DNA of 8,603 nucleotides from an uncultured Streptococcus sp. (GTDB lineage Bacteria; Bacillota; Bacilli; Lactobacillales; Streptococcaceae). Below are positions 1 through 8,603 of this stretch, piece by piece (within the stretch, counting starts at the first letter, position 1; every line of letters starts with the position of its first letter). The stretch is taken from NCBI GenBank assembly GCA_934201655.1, contig CAKPXD010000055.1:1-8603 (forward strand), written 5' to 3'. The notes beneath the pieces are model-generated. The model was not told the origin of the DNA. It saw nothing but the letters and a program-made list of their open reading frames with translations, and did no database searches. The position numbers were made by a program, and so were the translations under genes.

Positions 1-536
1 CTCCACTTCTTGATGGACTAACAGAAAACAAGGACTATGTTGTTGAACAAGATGCTCGTAACTCAGCTGTACCTCTCCTTGATAAACGTGATATCAATGC
101 TCGTATCGAGCCAGGTGCTATCATCCGTGACCAGGTTGAGATTGGCGACAACGCTGTTATCATGATGGGGGCCGTCATTAATATTGGTGCTGAAATCGGT
201 GCTAGCACTATGATTGACATGGGTGCTATTCTAGGTGGACGTGCTATTGTCGGTAAAAATAGTCACGTGGGTGCGGGAGCTGTTCTTGCAGGTGTTATCG
301 AACCAGCTAGTGCAGAGCCTGTCCGTGTCGGTGATAATGTACTCATCGGTGCTAACGCTGTGGTTATCGAAGGTGTTCAAATCGGTAGCGGTTCTGTTGT
401 CGCTGCAGGTGCCATCGTCACTCAAGATGTTCCAGAAAATGTTGTGGTGGCAGGTGTTCCGGCTCGTATCATCAAAGAAATCGATAGCCAAACTCAACAA
501 AAAACAGCGCTAGAGGATGCGCTTCGTACCTTGTAA
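1..536 (+). CDS. dapH: Tetrahydrodipicolinate N-acetyltransferase, C-terminal part (5' end outside window)
   Basis: This enzyme transfers acetyl from acetyl-CoA to tetrahydrodipicolinate, giving N-acetyl-L-2-amino-6-oxopimelate. It is a cytoplasmic step of the acetylase branch of diaminopimelate and lysine biosynthesis. The reading frame is open from base 3, with no start in the window, and ends at TAA 534-536, leaving 177 residues. The family is usually about 232 residues, so roughly 55 N-terminal residues are missing. From about visible residue 33 to 158 the protein is a run of hexapeptide turns ([45 protein letters not shown]), the left-handed beta-helix of this acyltransferase class. The stretch [20 protein letters not shown], followed by [12 protein letters not shown], is typical of DapH rather than of serine or sugar acetyltransferases. 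The downstream neighbour is the matching deacetylase, which supports the assignment. An ATG at base 162 lies inside the helix and is not the true start. Confidence 0.95.
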   Translation, partial: PLLDGLTENKDYVVEQDARNSAVPLLDKRDINARIEPGAIIRDQVEIGDNAVIMMGAVINIGAEIGASTMIDMGAILGGRAIVGKNSHVGAGAVLAGVIEPASAEPVRVGDNVLIGANAVVIEGVQIGSGSVVAAGAIVTQDVPENVVVAGVPARIIKEIDSQTQQKTALEDALRTL

Positions 537-544
537 TTAGTAAC

Positions 545-571
545 AGAGGCGGAAATGTTTCCAGCCTCTTT
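545..571 (+). terminator. Intercistronic hairpin after dapH, possible weak terminator or attenuator
   Basis: AGAGGC (545-550) pairs exactly with GCCTCT (564-569). Inside it, GGA (551-553) pairs with TCC (560-562), with one unpaired A at 563. Only three consecutive T residues follow (569-571) before the run breaks. The stem is GC-rich enough to be stable in RNA, but the U tract is poor. It could be a leaky terminator lowering expression of the deacetylase operon relative to dapH, or a processing/stability element. I see no clear promoter between it and the next gene. Confidence 0.4.
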
Positions 572-598
572 ATCGTTTCACATAGAAGGAAATTAGAT

Positions 599-1729
599 AT
601 GTTAGATTTGATTCAAACTCGACGCGATCTTCACCAAATTCCAGAGATTGGTTTAGAAGAATTCAAAACACACGCTTATTTACTCAATGTCATTGAGAAA
701 TTAACAGCTGGTAAGGATTTTGTTCAGATTCGTACCTGGCGAACCGGTATTTTAGTATACTTGCAAGGAAGTCAGCCAGAACGTACCATCGGTTGGCGAA
801 CAGATATTGATGGACTCCCAATCGTTGAACAAACAGGCCTTCCTTTTGCCTCTCAACATTCAGACCACATGCATGCTTGTGGGCATGATTTTCATATGAC
901 CATTGCACTTGGAAGTCTCGAACGTGCTTTAGAAAAGCAACCCAAAAACAATCTCCTCTTTCTCTTTCAACCTGCGGAAGAAAATGAGGCAGGCGGTATG
1001 CTCATGTATGAAGATGATGCCTTTGGTGACTGGTTGCCTGACCAATTCTACGGACTCCATGTTCGCCCCGACTTGAAAGTTGGACAAATTGCGACCAATA
1101 CCCATACACTCTTTGCAGGAACTTGCGAAGTCAAGATTCGCTTTAATGGTAAAGGCGGACACGCTGCCTTTCCACATGAAGCCAACGACGCTCTGGTTGC
1201 TGCGAGCTATTTCGTTACCCAAGTTCAGTCAGTTGTCAGCCGTAATGTCGATCCTATCGAGGGAGCTGTTGTCACTTTCGGTGTTTTTCAAGCTGGGACA
1301 ACCAACAATGTCATCGCTGATACAGCCTTCCTGCATGGAACCATTCGAGCTCTTACACACAATATGAGTCTTTTGGTTCAAAAACGTGTCAAAGCTATCG
1401 CTGAAGGTGTAGCAGCTGCTTTTGATATGGATGTAGAGATTGAACTCAAGCAGGGAGGTTATTTGCCAGTCGAAAACAACCCTGAATTAGCCCGGGAGTT
1501 GATGACTTTCTTTGATGAAAAAGAGGGCATTGAACTAATCGATATCGAACCTGCCATGACAGGGGAAGACTTCGGTCACCTTCTCTCCAAGGTTCCTGGG
1601 GTCATGTTCTGGCTAGGTATTGATAGTCCCTACGCCCTTCACCATCCAAAGATGAGCCCTAAAGAAGAAGCTCTAGCTATCGGTGTCGAAGCTGTATCAA
1701 GCTTCTTAGCAAAAAAAGCTGCGGAGTAA
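599..1729 (+). CDS. N-acetyldiaminopimelate deacetylase (M20 family metallohydrolase)
   Basis: The protein removes acetyl from N-acetyl-LL-2,6-diaminopimelate to give LL-diaminopimelate, the step after transamination in the acetylase lysine pathway. The 376 residues match the usual length for streptococcal members. M20D features are visible: RTDIDGLP around D69, MHACGHDFH (91-99) with likely metal ligands C94 and H96, QPAEE with E127 as probable base and E128 as ligand, H154 in GLHV, and a late ligand in LHHP (H348/H349). [10 protein letters not shown] (184-193) marks the dimerisation domain, and TGEDFGHLL (321-329) is the usual C-terminal motif. AAGGA at 586-590, 8 bases before the ATG, supports the start. 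It lies 62 bp after dapH and 3 bp before the folate gene. M20D also includes amidohydrolases acting on hippurate or auxin conjugates, so the substrate is inferred largely from dapH next door. Confidence 0.92.
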   Translation: MLDLIQTRRDLHQIPEIGLEEFKTHAYLLNVIEKLTAGKDFVQIRTWRTGILVYLQGSQPERTIGWRTDIDGLPIVEQTGLPFASQHSDHMHACGHDFHMTIALGSLERALEKQPKNNLLFLFQPAEENEAGGMLMYEDDAFGDWLPDQFYGLHVRPDLKVGQIATNTHTLFAGTCEVKIRFNGKGGHAAFPHEANDALVAASYFVTQVQSVVSRNVDPIEGAVVTFGVFQAGTTNNVIADTAFLHGTIRALTHNMSLLVQKRVKAIAEGVAAAFDMDVEIELKQGGYLPVENNPELARELMTFFDEKEGIELIDIEPAMTGEDFGHLLSKVPGVMFWLGIDSPYALHHPKMSPKEEALAIGVEAVSSFLAKKAAE

Positions 1730-1732
1730 ACT

Positions 1733-2272
1733 ATGAAAAAAAGCTTACGCAAGCAGGTCTTGCAAGGACTTAAGTCTCTATCCAAGAAAGAAAAGCAAAG
1801 CATGAACGCTTGGCTCACAGAGCAACTCCTTCAACATCCATTCTACAAGGAAGCAAAAACTATCGCTACTTACCTGTCTTTTCCCCATGAATTTCAGACA
1901 GCTAGACTCATCGAACAAGCTCAAAAAGATGGAAAGACTATCCTCATTCCCAAAACCTATCCACATGGGAAAATGGACTTGGTTCTATATGAACCAGAGA
2001 AGCTCGAAAGAAACTCTTTTGGTCTCCTTGAACCACAGGGGAAAGCTATTGTCTTTGAGTCGTCTCAGATTGACTTGATTCATGTTCCTGGTTTGGCTTT
2101 CAACACTTCTGGCTATCGGGTTGGCTACGGTGGTGGCTACTACGACCGTTACTTGGAGCATTTTACTGGTCACACCATCAGCACACTTTATCCTTGTCAG
2201 ATTCAGGAATTTCAACCGGATCACTACGATATTCCTGTTGAGGAGGTACTCATCTATGAAAGAGATTTTTGA
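1733..2272 (+). CDS. 5-formyltetrahydrofolate cyclo-ligase (methenyltetrahydrofolate synthetase)
   Basis: This cytoplasmic enzyme uses ATP to convert 5-formyltetrahydrofolate to 5,10-methenyltetrahydrofolate, returning a storage or inhibitory folate to the one-carbon pool. It has 179 residues, normal for the family. The N-terminal basic helix (KKSLRKQVLQGLKSLSKKEK) is typical. F49-x-x-E53 in SFPHEFQT lies in the substrate region. FGLLEP (96-101) and the glycine-rich ATP/phosphate motif GYRVGYGGGYYDRY (127-140) are the strongest family marks. The ATG follows the previous stop by 3 bp, with GGAG at 1723-1726 inside the end of the upstream gene, so translation is probably coupled. Its 3' end overlaps the rhomboid gene by 17 bp. 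The product is unrelated to lysine synthesis, so the grouping is an operon arrangement rather than a pathway link. Confidence 0.95.
   Translation: MKKSLRKQVLQGLKSLSKKEKQSMNAWLTEQLLQHPFYKEAKTIATYLSFPHEFQTARLIEQAQKDGKTILIPKTYPHGKMDLVLYEPEKLERNSFGLLEPQGKAIVFESSQIDLIHVPGLAFNTSGYRVGYGGGYYDRYLEHFTGHTISTLYPCQIQEFQPDHYDIPVEEVLIYERDF
2241..2247 (+). promoter_or_regulatory. Strong ribosome binding site fixing the rhomboid start
   Basis: AGGAGGT is a near-perfect Shine-Dalgarno sequence 8 bases before the ATG at 2256. It sits within the last codons of the cyclo-ligase gene. It decides the rhomboid start over longer in-frame ATGs, such as the one at 2082. Confidence 0.85.
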
Positions 2273-2930
2273 TCGTCGTTATCCCACCACGAGCTTCTTT
2301 CTCCTCGTGACAACCCTGGTTTTTGTACTCATGTTTCTAACTAGTGGTTTCAACTATACCAGCGTAGCCACCTTGTATAAATTCGGAGCTGTTTATCCCC
2401 CAGCAATCAAGGCCATGCCTGAGCAAATCTGGCGCTTATTCTCGGCCACCTTTGTCCACATTGGCTTGCAGCACTTTTTAGTCAATATGTTGTCCCTTTA
2501 CTTCTTGGGACGTCAGATGGAACAAATCTTTGGCTCTAAACAGTTTTTCTTTATTTACCTTCTATCAGGTATGATGGGAAATCTCTTTGTCCTAGTTTTT
2601 AGCCCTGATGCTATCACTGCAGGTGCTTCAACTGCCCTCTACGGGATGTTCGCCTCTATTGTCGTTCTTCGTTATGCTTCACGCAATCCCTATCTCCAGC
2701 AGCTCGGGCAATCCTACCTCTCCCTCTTAGTCATCAACCTAGTAGGTAGCGTTTTAATGCCTGGTATCAGCCTTGCTGGACACGTAGGTGGAGCTGTCGG
2801 TGGCGCATTACTAGCTATCGTCTTCCCAGTTCGAGGCGAAAGAAAGATATACAGCCCAGGCCAACGTGGTCTAGCAACCCTAGCCTTTATTGCTTTATCA
2901 GCCTTACTACTCTTTATCGGATTACTTTAA
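2256..2930 (+). CDS. Rhomboid family intramembrane serine protease
   Basis: This is a membrane protease that cleaves transmembrane segments of substrate proteins inside the bilayer. The 224 residues show about seven hydrophobic segments (roughly 12-29, 69-85, 96-116, 124-139, 153-168, 173-190, 205-223), the six-helix core plus one C-terminal helix seen in Bacillus YqgP/GluP. WRLFSATFVH (59-68) and HFLVNMLSLYFLG (73-85), with H73 and N77, match the core and its oxyanion-side residues. GASTALYG (123-130) holds the probable nucleophile S125, and GHVGG the catalytic H176, so the Ser-His dyad is intact. The residue after the serine is Thr rather than the common Gly. No cytosolic accessory domain is present, unlike YqgP. 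The start overlaps the cyclo-ligase by 17 bp, implying coupling. The substrate cannot be read from the sequence. Confidence 0.93.
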   Translation: MKEIFDRRYPTTSFFLLVTTLVFVLMFLTSGFNYTSVATLYKFGAVYPPAIKAMPEQIWRLFSATFVHIGLQHFLVNMLSLYFLGRQMEQIFGSKQFFFIYLLSGMMGNLFVLVFSPDAITAGASTALYGMFASIVVLRYASRNPYLQQLGQSYLSLLVINLVGSVLMPGISLAGHVGGAVGGALLAIVFPVRGERKIYSPGQRGLATLAFIALSALLLFIGLL

Positions 2931-2937
2931 GACAAAG

Positions 2938-2987
2938 AAAAACCATTGGAAACTCTCTCAGAGGACTTTATTTCCAATGGTTTTTTC
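2938..2987. terminator. Bidirectional rho-independent terminator between rhomboid gene and bglA
   Basis: AAAACCATTGGAAA (2939-2952) is perfectly complementary to TTTCCAATGGTTTT (2971-2984), a 14-bp stem. The 18-base loop contains a small CTC/GAG pairing. On the + strand the stem is followed by T residues (through 2986). On the - strand the A-rich left foot reads as GGTTTTTCTTT. It begins 8 bp after the rhomboid stop and lies about 25 bp beyond the bglA stop, so it can serve both convergent units. Confidence 0.9.
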
Positions 2988-3011
2988 TTAATCTAATTGG
3001 TTATTTTACTT

Positions 3012-4391
3012 TTAAAATCCATTATTGTCACTGAGTTCTTTGAACCAGTGGCCTGATTTTTTCAGACGGCGTTCTTGCGTTTCAAGGTCTAGCTCGACTA
3101 AACCATAACGGTTTTTATAGCTATTGAGCCATGACCAGCAATCGATAAAGGTCCAGATCAAGTAGCCTTTACAGTTGGCACCGTCTTCGATAGCGCGATG
3201 CAGTTCACGAAGGTGACCTTTGACAAAGTCGATACGGTAGTCATCCTGGATCATCCCATTTTCACGGAATTTATCTTCACCTTCAACACCCATACCGTTT
3301 TCAGTTAACATCCACTCAATATTCCCATAGTTTTCCTTGATGTTTTGGGCAATGTCATAAATTCCTTGCTCGTAGATTTCCCAACCACGGTGCGGATTGA
3401 TCTTACGACCAGGCATGACGTAAGGTTCATAGAAATGTTCTGGTAAGAGTGGACTATCAGGGTGCTTAGCAAAACGTGGCGCCATAACACGCAAAGGCTG
3501 ATAATAGTTGACTCCTAGGAAGTCAACGGTGTTCTCACGAATGAGTTCCAACTCTTCGGCTGTGTATTCTGGTAGCAAATCATGCTCAGCTAAAATTTCC
3601 ACCAATTCTTCTGGATAAGTTCCCAAGACAGATGGATCTAGGAAAGATTGCGCTTGGAAGAGGTCCGCAATGCGTGCAGCTTTGACATCCGCAGGATGCT
3701 GACTACGTGGATAAGCCGGAGTCAAGTTGAGGACAATCCCAATCTTAGAACCAGGTAAGACCTCATGGCAGGCTTTGACCGCAAGAGTGCTGGCTAGTTG
3801 CGTGTGGTAGGCAACCTTAACTGCTGCTTTGGCATCCACCTTATGTGGATAATGGGCATCATAGAAATAGCCGAATTCTACAGGAACGATAGGTTCATTG
3901 AAGGTAATCCATTGGTCCACCAAGTCTCCGTAAGTTTCAAAACAGAAACGAGCATAGTCTTCATAAGCCTTGATGGTCGCCTTATTTTCCCAACCATCGC
4001 CATCCTCTTGAAGGGCAAAAGGCAGGTCAAAGTGATAAAGATTGACTAAAAGGCGAATTCCCTTAGCCTTAATAGCTTCAAAGACCTGACGATAGAAAGC
4101 CACACCTTGAGGATTGACTTCTCCACGCCCCTGTGGGAAAATACGAGACCACTGGATAGAAGTACGAAAGGCTGTATGACCTGTTTCTAACAAAAGTTCA
4201 ATGTCCTTTTCCCAATTTTCATAGAAGGTCGACGTTTTGTCTGGTCCAATCCCATTATAGTAGCGATTTGGTTCTACTTGAAACCAATAATCCCAGAGAT
4301 TATCTCCCTTCCCGTCACCAGGCACTCGCCCTTCTGTCTGTGGCCCAGAAGTTGAGGAACCCCAGACAAAATCCTTTGGAAATTTTAGCAT
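3012..4391 (-). CDS. bglA: Glycoside hydrolase family 1, probable (6-phospho-)beta-glucosidase
   Basis: This is a cytoplasmic retaining beta-glycosidase of 459 residues with a complete GH1 TIM-barrel pattern. FVWGSSTSGPQTEG (8-21) is the N-terminal signature with Q18 and E20. R76 lies in FRTSIQWSRIFP, and H120 in NLYHFDLP. TFNEP (163-167) carries the acid/base E166, NYY (295-297) is conserved, and LTENG (362-366) carries the nucleophile E364. S420 stands where non-phosphorylated glucosidases usually have the Glu of an F-E-W motif that binds the sugar, which favours a 6-phosphosugar from a PTS. However, the S-x5-K-x-Y phosphate motif known from 6-phospho-beta-glucosidases is not exact here (S420, K426, N427, Y429). 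No PTS gene is adjacent. The ATG has an AGAGGT-type ribosome site a few bases upstream and a promoter of its own. Galactoside or phosphogalactoside activity is possible. Confidence 0.85.
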   Translation of the reverse strand: MLKFPKDFVWGSSTSGPQTEGRVPGDGKGDNLWDYWFQVEPNRYYNGIGPDKTSTFYENWEKDIELLLETGHTAFRTSIQWSRIFPQGRGEVNPQGVAFYRQVFEAIKAKGIRLLVNLYHFDLPFALQEDGDGWENKATIKAYEDYARFCFETYGDLVDQWITFNEPIVPVEFGYFYDAHYPHKVDAKAAVKVAYHTQLASTLAVKACHEVLPGSKIGIVLNLTPAYPRSQHPADVKAARIADLFQAQSFLDPSVLGTYPEELVEILAEHDLLPEYTAEELELIRENTVDFLGVNYYQPLRVMAPRFAKHPDSPLLPEHFYEPYVMPGRKINPHRGWEIYEQGIYDIAQNIKENYGNIEWMLTENGMGVEGEDKFRENGMIQDDYRIDFVKGHLRELHRAIEDGANCKGYLIWTFIDCWSWLNSYKNRYGLVELDLETQERRLKKSGHWFKELSDNNGF

Positions 4392-4434
4392 AGCTTTACC
4401 TCTTTATTTACTCTTTTTATGTTTATTTTATCCC

Positions 4435-4440
4435 ATTATA
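4435..4440 (-). promoter_or_regulatory. -10 box of probable bglA promoter
   Basis: On the - strand the sequence reads TATAAT, a perfect -10, 43 bp before the bglA ATG, giving a short leader. The -35 position about 17 bases upstream falls in TAGTTT-like sequence inside the proS terminator loop, a weak match to TTGACA. No extended -10 TG is present. I see no catabolite-response (cre) operator in the gap. Confidence 0.55.
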
Positions 4441-4488
4441 AAGAAAAAACAAGGCAAAAACTAGTTACATTTTTGTCTTGTTTTTCTT
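4441..4488 (-). terminator. Terminator after proS (A/T-rich hairpin)
   Basis: The arms 4441-4460 and 4470-4488 are near-perfect inverted repeats around a 9-base loop, with one wobble pair and one extra A. On the - strand the second arm ends in GTTTTTTCTTT, which serves as the U tract. It lies 13 bp beyond the proS stop codon. The stem has few GC pairs (AAACAAG/CTTGTTT core), so it is less stable than a classical terminator, but its position and T run fit. Confidence 0.7.
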
Positions 4489-4501
4489 CTGATTATAGAT
4501 T

Positions 4502-6364
<1,863 letters not shown>

Positions 6365-6371
6365 CTAATTC

Positions 6372-7628
6372 TTAAAAGAAGGTACGCATGATGTCGTTCC
6401 AGGTTACGGCGATCATCAAGACCACCATAATCACAACTCCAACTAGAGTAACATAGGTTTCAATTTCTTGTTTCAATGGTTTGCGACGGATAGCTTCGAT
6501 GATGTTGAGCACGATTTTTCCACCGTCTAGTGCCGGGATAGGAATCAAGTTGAAAATCCCGATATTGATAGAAATCATAGCCAAGAAGAACAGGACGTTT
6601 TCAAGTCCATTCTTAGCAGCATCACTACTTGCCTTAAAGATAGCAACAGGACCTCCCAATTTATTCAAGTCAGGTTGGAAAATCAAGTTTTTCAAGGCAT
6701 TGAGAATGCGCAAAGCTGAGTCAGCTGCACTAGTAAATCCACCTACAAACATAGACCAGATATCCGATTTAAGTCTCGGTTGAACACCTAGAATATAACG
6801 CCCTTGGCTTTCCTCAGGTGTCACACTGACTTGTTTTTCAGTTCCATTTTCAGAGACTGTCACATCTAAAACAGGTGCTGTTTTATCCTTGGTATCTGCT
6901 TCCACTGCCTGAATCAAATCTTGCCAGTTACTGATTTCGTGTGAACCGACTTTAGTGATTTGGGCCGTATTTTCAAGGCCGACCTTCGCAATCGCGCTAT
7001 CAGGGATGATACTAAAGTTGTTGCTTTGTGTATCACGAACACCGCCCTGCATGAAAATCAAAATCCAGAAGACGATAACTCCTAGGATAAAGTTATTCAT
7101 GGGGCCTGCAAAGTTGGTAATCAATTTGCCCCAGACAGTTGCATTTTGATATTGAACGTCTAGCGGAGCGATACGAACTTCCGTTCCATCAGCTTCCACA
7201 ATCGTTGCATCATGGTCTACGGAGAACGTTTTTTCCTCTTCCAAGACCAGACCTGTGATAAAGAGTTTATCCTCAAAGTCAAACTGGGTTACTTGCATGG
7301 GAAGAGCCGTTTGGTCGACCTTCTTACCAGAAAGATTGATGCGCTTGACCTTGCCATCTTCGGCCAAAGTCAAACTAACAGGGGTTCCTGTCTTAATCTC
7401 TGTGGTATCCTCACCCCAACCTGCCATGCGGACATAACCACCAAGTGGTAGGAGACGAATCGTGTAAGCAGTCCCATCTTTCCCGATATGGGCAAAGATT
7501 TTCGGACCCATACCAATGGCAAATTCACGAACCAAAATTCCAGACTTCTTAGCAAAGTAAAAATGTCCGAACTCGTGAACCACCACGATAATTCCAAAAA
7601 CAAGGATAAAGGTTAATAATCCTAACAT
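6372..7628 (-). CDS. eep: RseP/Eep site-2-type intramembrane zinc metalloprotease
   Basis: This membrane protease cuts substrates within or near the bilayer. In Gram-positive cocci the Eep family trims lipoprotein signal peptides, releases peptide pheromones and processes anti-sigma factors. The 418 residues are normal for streptococci. HEFGH (18-22) in the first membrane helix supplies zinc ligands H18 and H22 and catalytic E19. D368 in [11 protein letters not shown] (360-370) is the third ligand. GGYVRMAG (63-70) and NFAGPMNNF (172-180) are family motifs. Membrane helices lie near 1-24, 175-195, 343-364 and 393-410, with a PDZ-like region at about 200-285. The codon directly before the ATG is an in-frame TAA, so the start is fixed. 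AGGAAAGGTG begins just at the cdsA stop, giving a rather long 12-base spacing. Its place between cdsA and proS is the usual arrangement in streptococci. Confidence 0.96.
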   Translation of the reverse strand: MLGLLTFILVFGIIVVVHEFGHFYFAKKSGILVREFAIGMGPKIFAHIGKDGTAYTIRLLPLGGYVRMAGWGEDTTEIKTGTPVSLTLAEDGKVKRINLSGKKVDQTALPMQVTQFDFEDKLFITGLVLEEEKTFSVDHDATIVEADGTEVRIAPLDVQYQNATVWGKLITNFAGPMNNFILGVIVFWILIFMQGGVRDTQSNNFSIIPDSAIAKVGLENTAQITKVGSHEISNWQDLIQAVEADTKDKTAPVLDVTVSENGTEKQVSVTPEESQGRYILGVQPRLKSDIWSMFVGGFTSAADSALRILNALKNLIFQPDLNKLGGPVAIFKASSDAAKNGLENVLFFLAMISINIGIFNLIPIPALDGGKIVLNIIEAIRRKPLKQEIETYVTLVGVVIMVVLMIAVTWNDIMRTFF

Positions 7629-7649
7629 TTAATATTTGTTCACCTTTCC

Positions 7650-8453
7650 TTAAAATAAGCCAAAGAGGTGCATAATAGGGAAAACAGCCAACATAGAGTC
7701 AAAGCGATCAAGCACCCCACCATGGCCTGGGATAAAGAAGCCTGAATCCTTGACACCAAAATGGCGTTTCATGGCACTCTCAATCAAGTCACCCAATTGC
7801 CCTGCAATACTAAAGAAAATAGCAAAGAGCATCATTTTGTAAATGCCGTAAGGAAGGGCAACCGTACTATCCACTAACATAAAGATAAGAGTGACAAGCA
7901 TGGCAGCTAAAATTCCACCAAAGGCTCCCTCGATTGATTTGTTCGGAGAGACTCTCGGAGCCAATCTTCTCTTACCGAAATTCATTCCGACCAAGTAAGC
8001 ACCACTATCAGTTGCCCATACGATACAGAGGGCCAAGAGGGCTTTATCCAAACCTGCGATTCGAGCATCCACTAAAGCATTGAATCCAAAACCAACATAG
8101 AAACTCATGGCAATCGGGTATACAGCATCTTCAATGGTGTAATTCTTGCTAAAAACAGTGCAACCTAACATGATAAAAATCACAACACCATATGCGACAA
8201 CATTCCCATCTACAGGTAAAAATGTCAAGTAGTTTTCTAGGGGGATTGTCAGTGCAAAAGTCGCTAATAAGGTCAGCAAACCCTCAGGGGTCATGGTGTT
8301 TAACCCTTTCATCTGAAGCAACTCGTGCACCCCTAGCATGGCTAGAAGTCCCATAGCAATCTGTAACCAAAGCCCACCAATCACCAAGAGCGGGATAAAG
8401 ATTGCTAAAGCAAGAGCGGCAAATATGGTTCTCTTTAATAAATCCTTTTTCAT
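7650..8453 (-). CDS. cdsA: Phosphatidate cytidylyltransferase (CDP-diacylglycerol synthase)
   Basis: The enzyme joins CTP and phosphatidic acid to make CDP-diacylglycerol, the precursor of phosphatidylglycerol and cardiolipin, in the cytoplasmic membrane. It has 267 residues with about eight hydrophobic stretches beginning at residue 8. The CDS signature is complete near the C-terminus: S226-x-x-KR, K235-D236, and IPGHGGVLDRFD (241-252) with the acidic and histidine residues intact. The preceding WATDSGAYLVGMNFGKRRL (146-164) and VSPNKSIEGAFGG (168-180) segments are also diagnostic. The start is 9 bp after the uppS stop. GGAGGAG, encoding the last glycines of UppS, and a second AGGA 7 bases before the ATG both could bind the ribosome, suggesting coupled translation. 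A 21-bp gap leads to eep. Confidence 0.97.
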   Translation of the reverse strand: MKKDLLKRTIFAALALAIFIPLLVIGGLWLQIAMGLLAMLGVHELLQMKGLNTMTPEGLLTLLATFALTIPLENYLTFLPVDGNVVAYGVVIFIMLGCTVFSKNYTIEDAVYPIAMSFYVGFGFNALVDARIAGLDKALLALCIVWATDSGAYLVGMNFGKRRLAPRVSPNKSIEGAFGGILAAMLVTLIFMLVDSTVALPYGIYKMMLFAIFFSIAGQLGDLIESAMKRHFGVKDSGFFIPGHGGVLDRFDSMLAVFPIMHLFGLF

Positions 8454-8462
8454 AACTTCTTC

Positions 8463-8603
8463 CTAAACTCCTCCAAATCGACGATTGCGGCGATTATACT
8501 CTGCAATAGCTTCTTTCAAAGCTTCCTCATCAAAGTCAGGCCACAAAACATCTGTGAAATAAAGTTCACTATAAGCTGCTTGCCAAGGCAAGAAATTGCT
8601 CAA
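8463..8603 (-). CDS. uppS: Undecaprenyl diphosphate synthase, C-terminal end (5' part outside window)
   Basis: Reading the - strand from the window edge gives 46 residues ending at TAG (8465-8463). They begin [17 protein letters not shown], continue through [17 protein letters not shown], and end [13 protein letters not shown]-x-x-WQ-x-AYSE-x-x-F and the terminal R-x-RRFGG are hallmarks of cis-prenyltransferases of the UppS family, normally about 250 residues. The full enzyme condenses eight isopentenyl diphosphates onto farnesyl diphosphate to make the C55 lipid carrier for peptidoglycan and other surface polymers. It is the first visible gene of the operon with cdsA, eep and proS. The uppS-cdsA pair is widely conserved in bacteria. 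Confidence 0.93.
   Translation of the reverse strand: MSNFLPWQAAYSELYFTDVLWPDFDEEALKEAIAEYNRRNRRFGGV

Noticed and set aside
2082..2255. A 58-residue N-terminal extension of the rhomboid protein from the in-frame ATG at 2082
   Set aside because: It would lie wholly inside the cyclo-ligase gene in another frame, has no rhomboid-like content, and the strong ribosome site at 2241-2247 points to the ATG at 2256.
4491..4500. A second TATAAT on the - strand (4492-4497) just beyond the proS stop
   Set aside because: The nearest TTGAAA-like -35 is about 21 bases away, too far, and the following hairpin would stop its transcript. It is probably chance in AT-rich DNA.
2931..4501. BOX/RUP-type repeats, insertion sequences or att-like repeats in the two gaps around bglA
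   Set aside because: Both gaps (81 and 110 bp) are accounted for by terminators, a promoter and ribosome sites. I see no further repeats.
6481..6783. An open frame of 100 codons on the + strand inside eep
   Set aside because: It mirrors the conserved C-terminal part of eep and has no independent coding signs.

Overview
The window is ordinary core chromosome of a low-GC Gram-positive coccus. It is most likely a Streptococcus of the mitis/pneumoniae group. The evidence is the protein set and its order: an uppS-cdsA-eep-proS cluster with a GH1 glycosidase behind it, and a dapH, N-acetyldiaminopimelate deacetylase, 5-formyltetrahydrofolate cyclo-ligase, rhomboid series. Every gene shows good family motifs. 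I see no mobile element, CRISPR array, RNA gene, pseudogene or foreign-looking segment, and nothing that looks like an undescribed system.

Left part, + strand (1-2930): the 3' three quarters of dapH, then an M20-family N-acetyldiaminopimelate deacetylase. These are two steps of the acetylase branch of diaminopimelate/lysine biosynthesis, and lysine also feeds peptidoglycan in streptococci. A 3-bp gap leads to a 5-formyltetrahydrofolate cyclo-ligase, whose last 17 bp overlap the start of a rhomboid intramembrane protease. The last three genes appear to be one transcription unit. A hairpin in the only sizeable gap, between dapH and the deacetylase, may tune read-through. A strong symmetric terminator (about 2938-2986) closes the unit.

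Right part, - strand (3012-8603, read right to left): the C-terminus of uppS (undecaprenyl diphosphate synthase), then cdsA (CDP-diacylglycerol synthase), eep/rseP (site-2-type zinc metalloprotease) and proS (prolyl-tRNA synthetase). The gaps are 9, 21 and 16 bp, which fits one envelope-and-translation operon. An A/T-rich hairpin ends proS. A TATAAT box directly at its downstream foot probably starts bglA, a family 1 glycoside hydrolase transcribed as its own unit. bglA converges on the rhomboid gene, and the two share the terminator at about 2938-2986.

The two halves are functionally separate blocks that meet tail to tail at about 2931-3011. From memory of the pneumococcal chromosome they lie far apart there, on opposite sides of the origin, so this junction may be a rearrangement point between related species. 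There is no gene-free stretch longer than about 110 bp.
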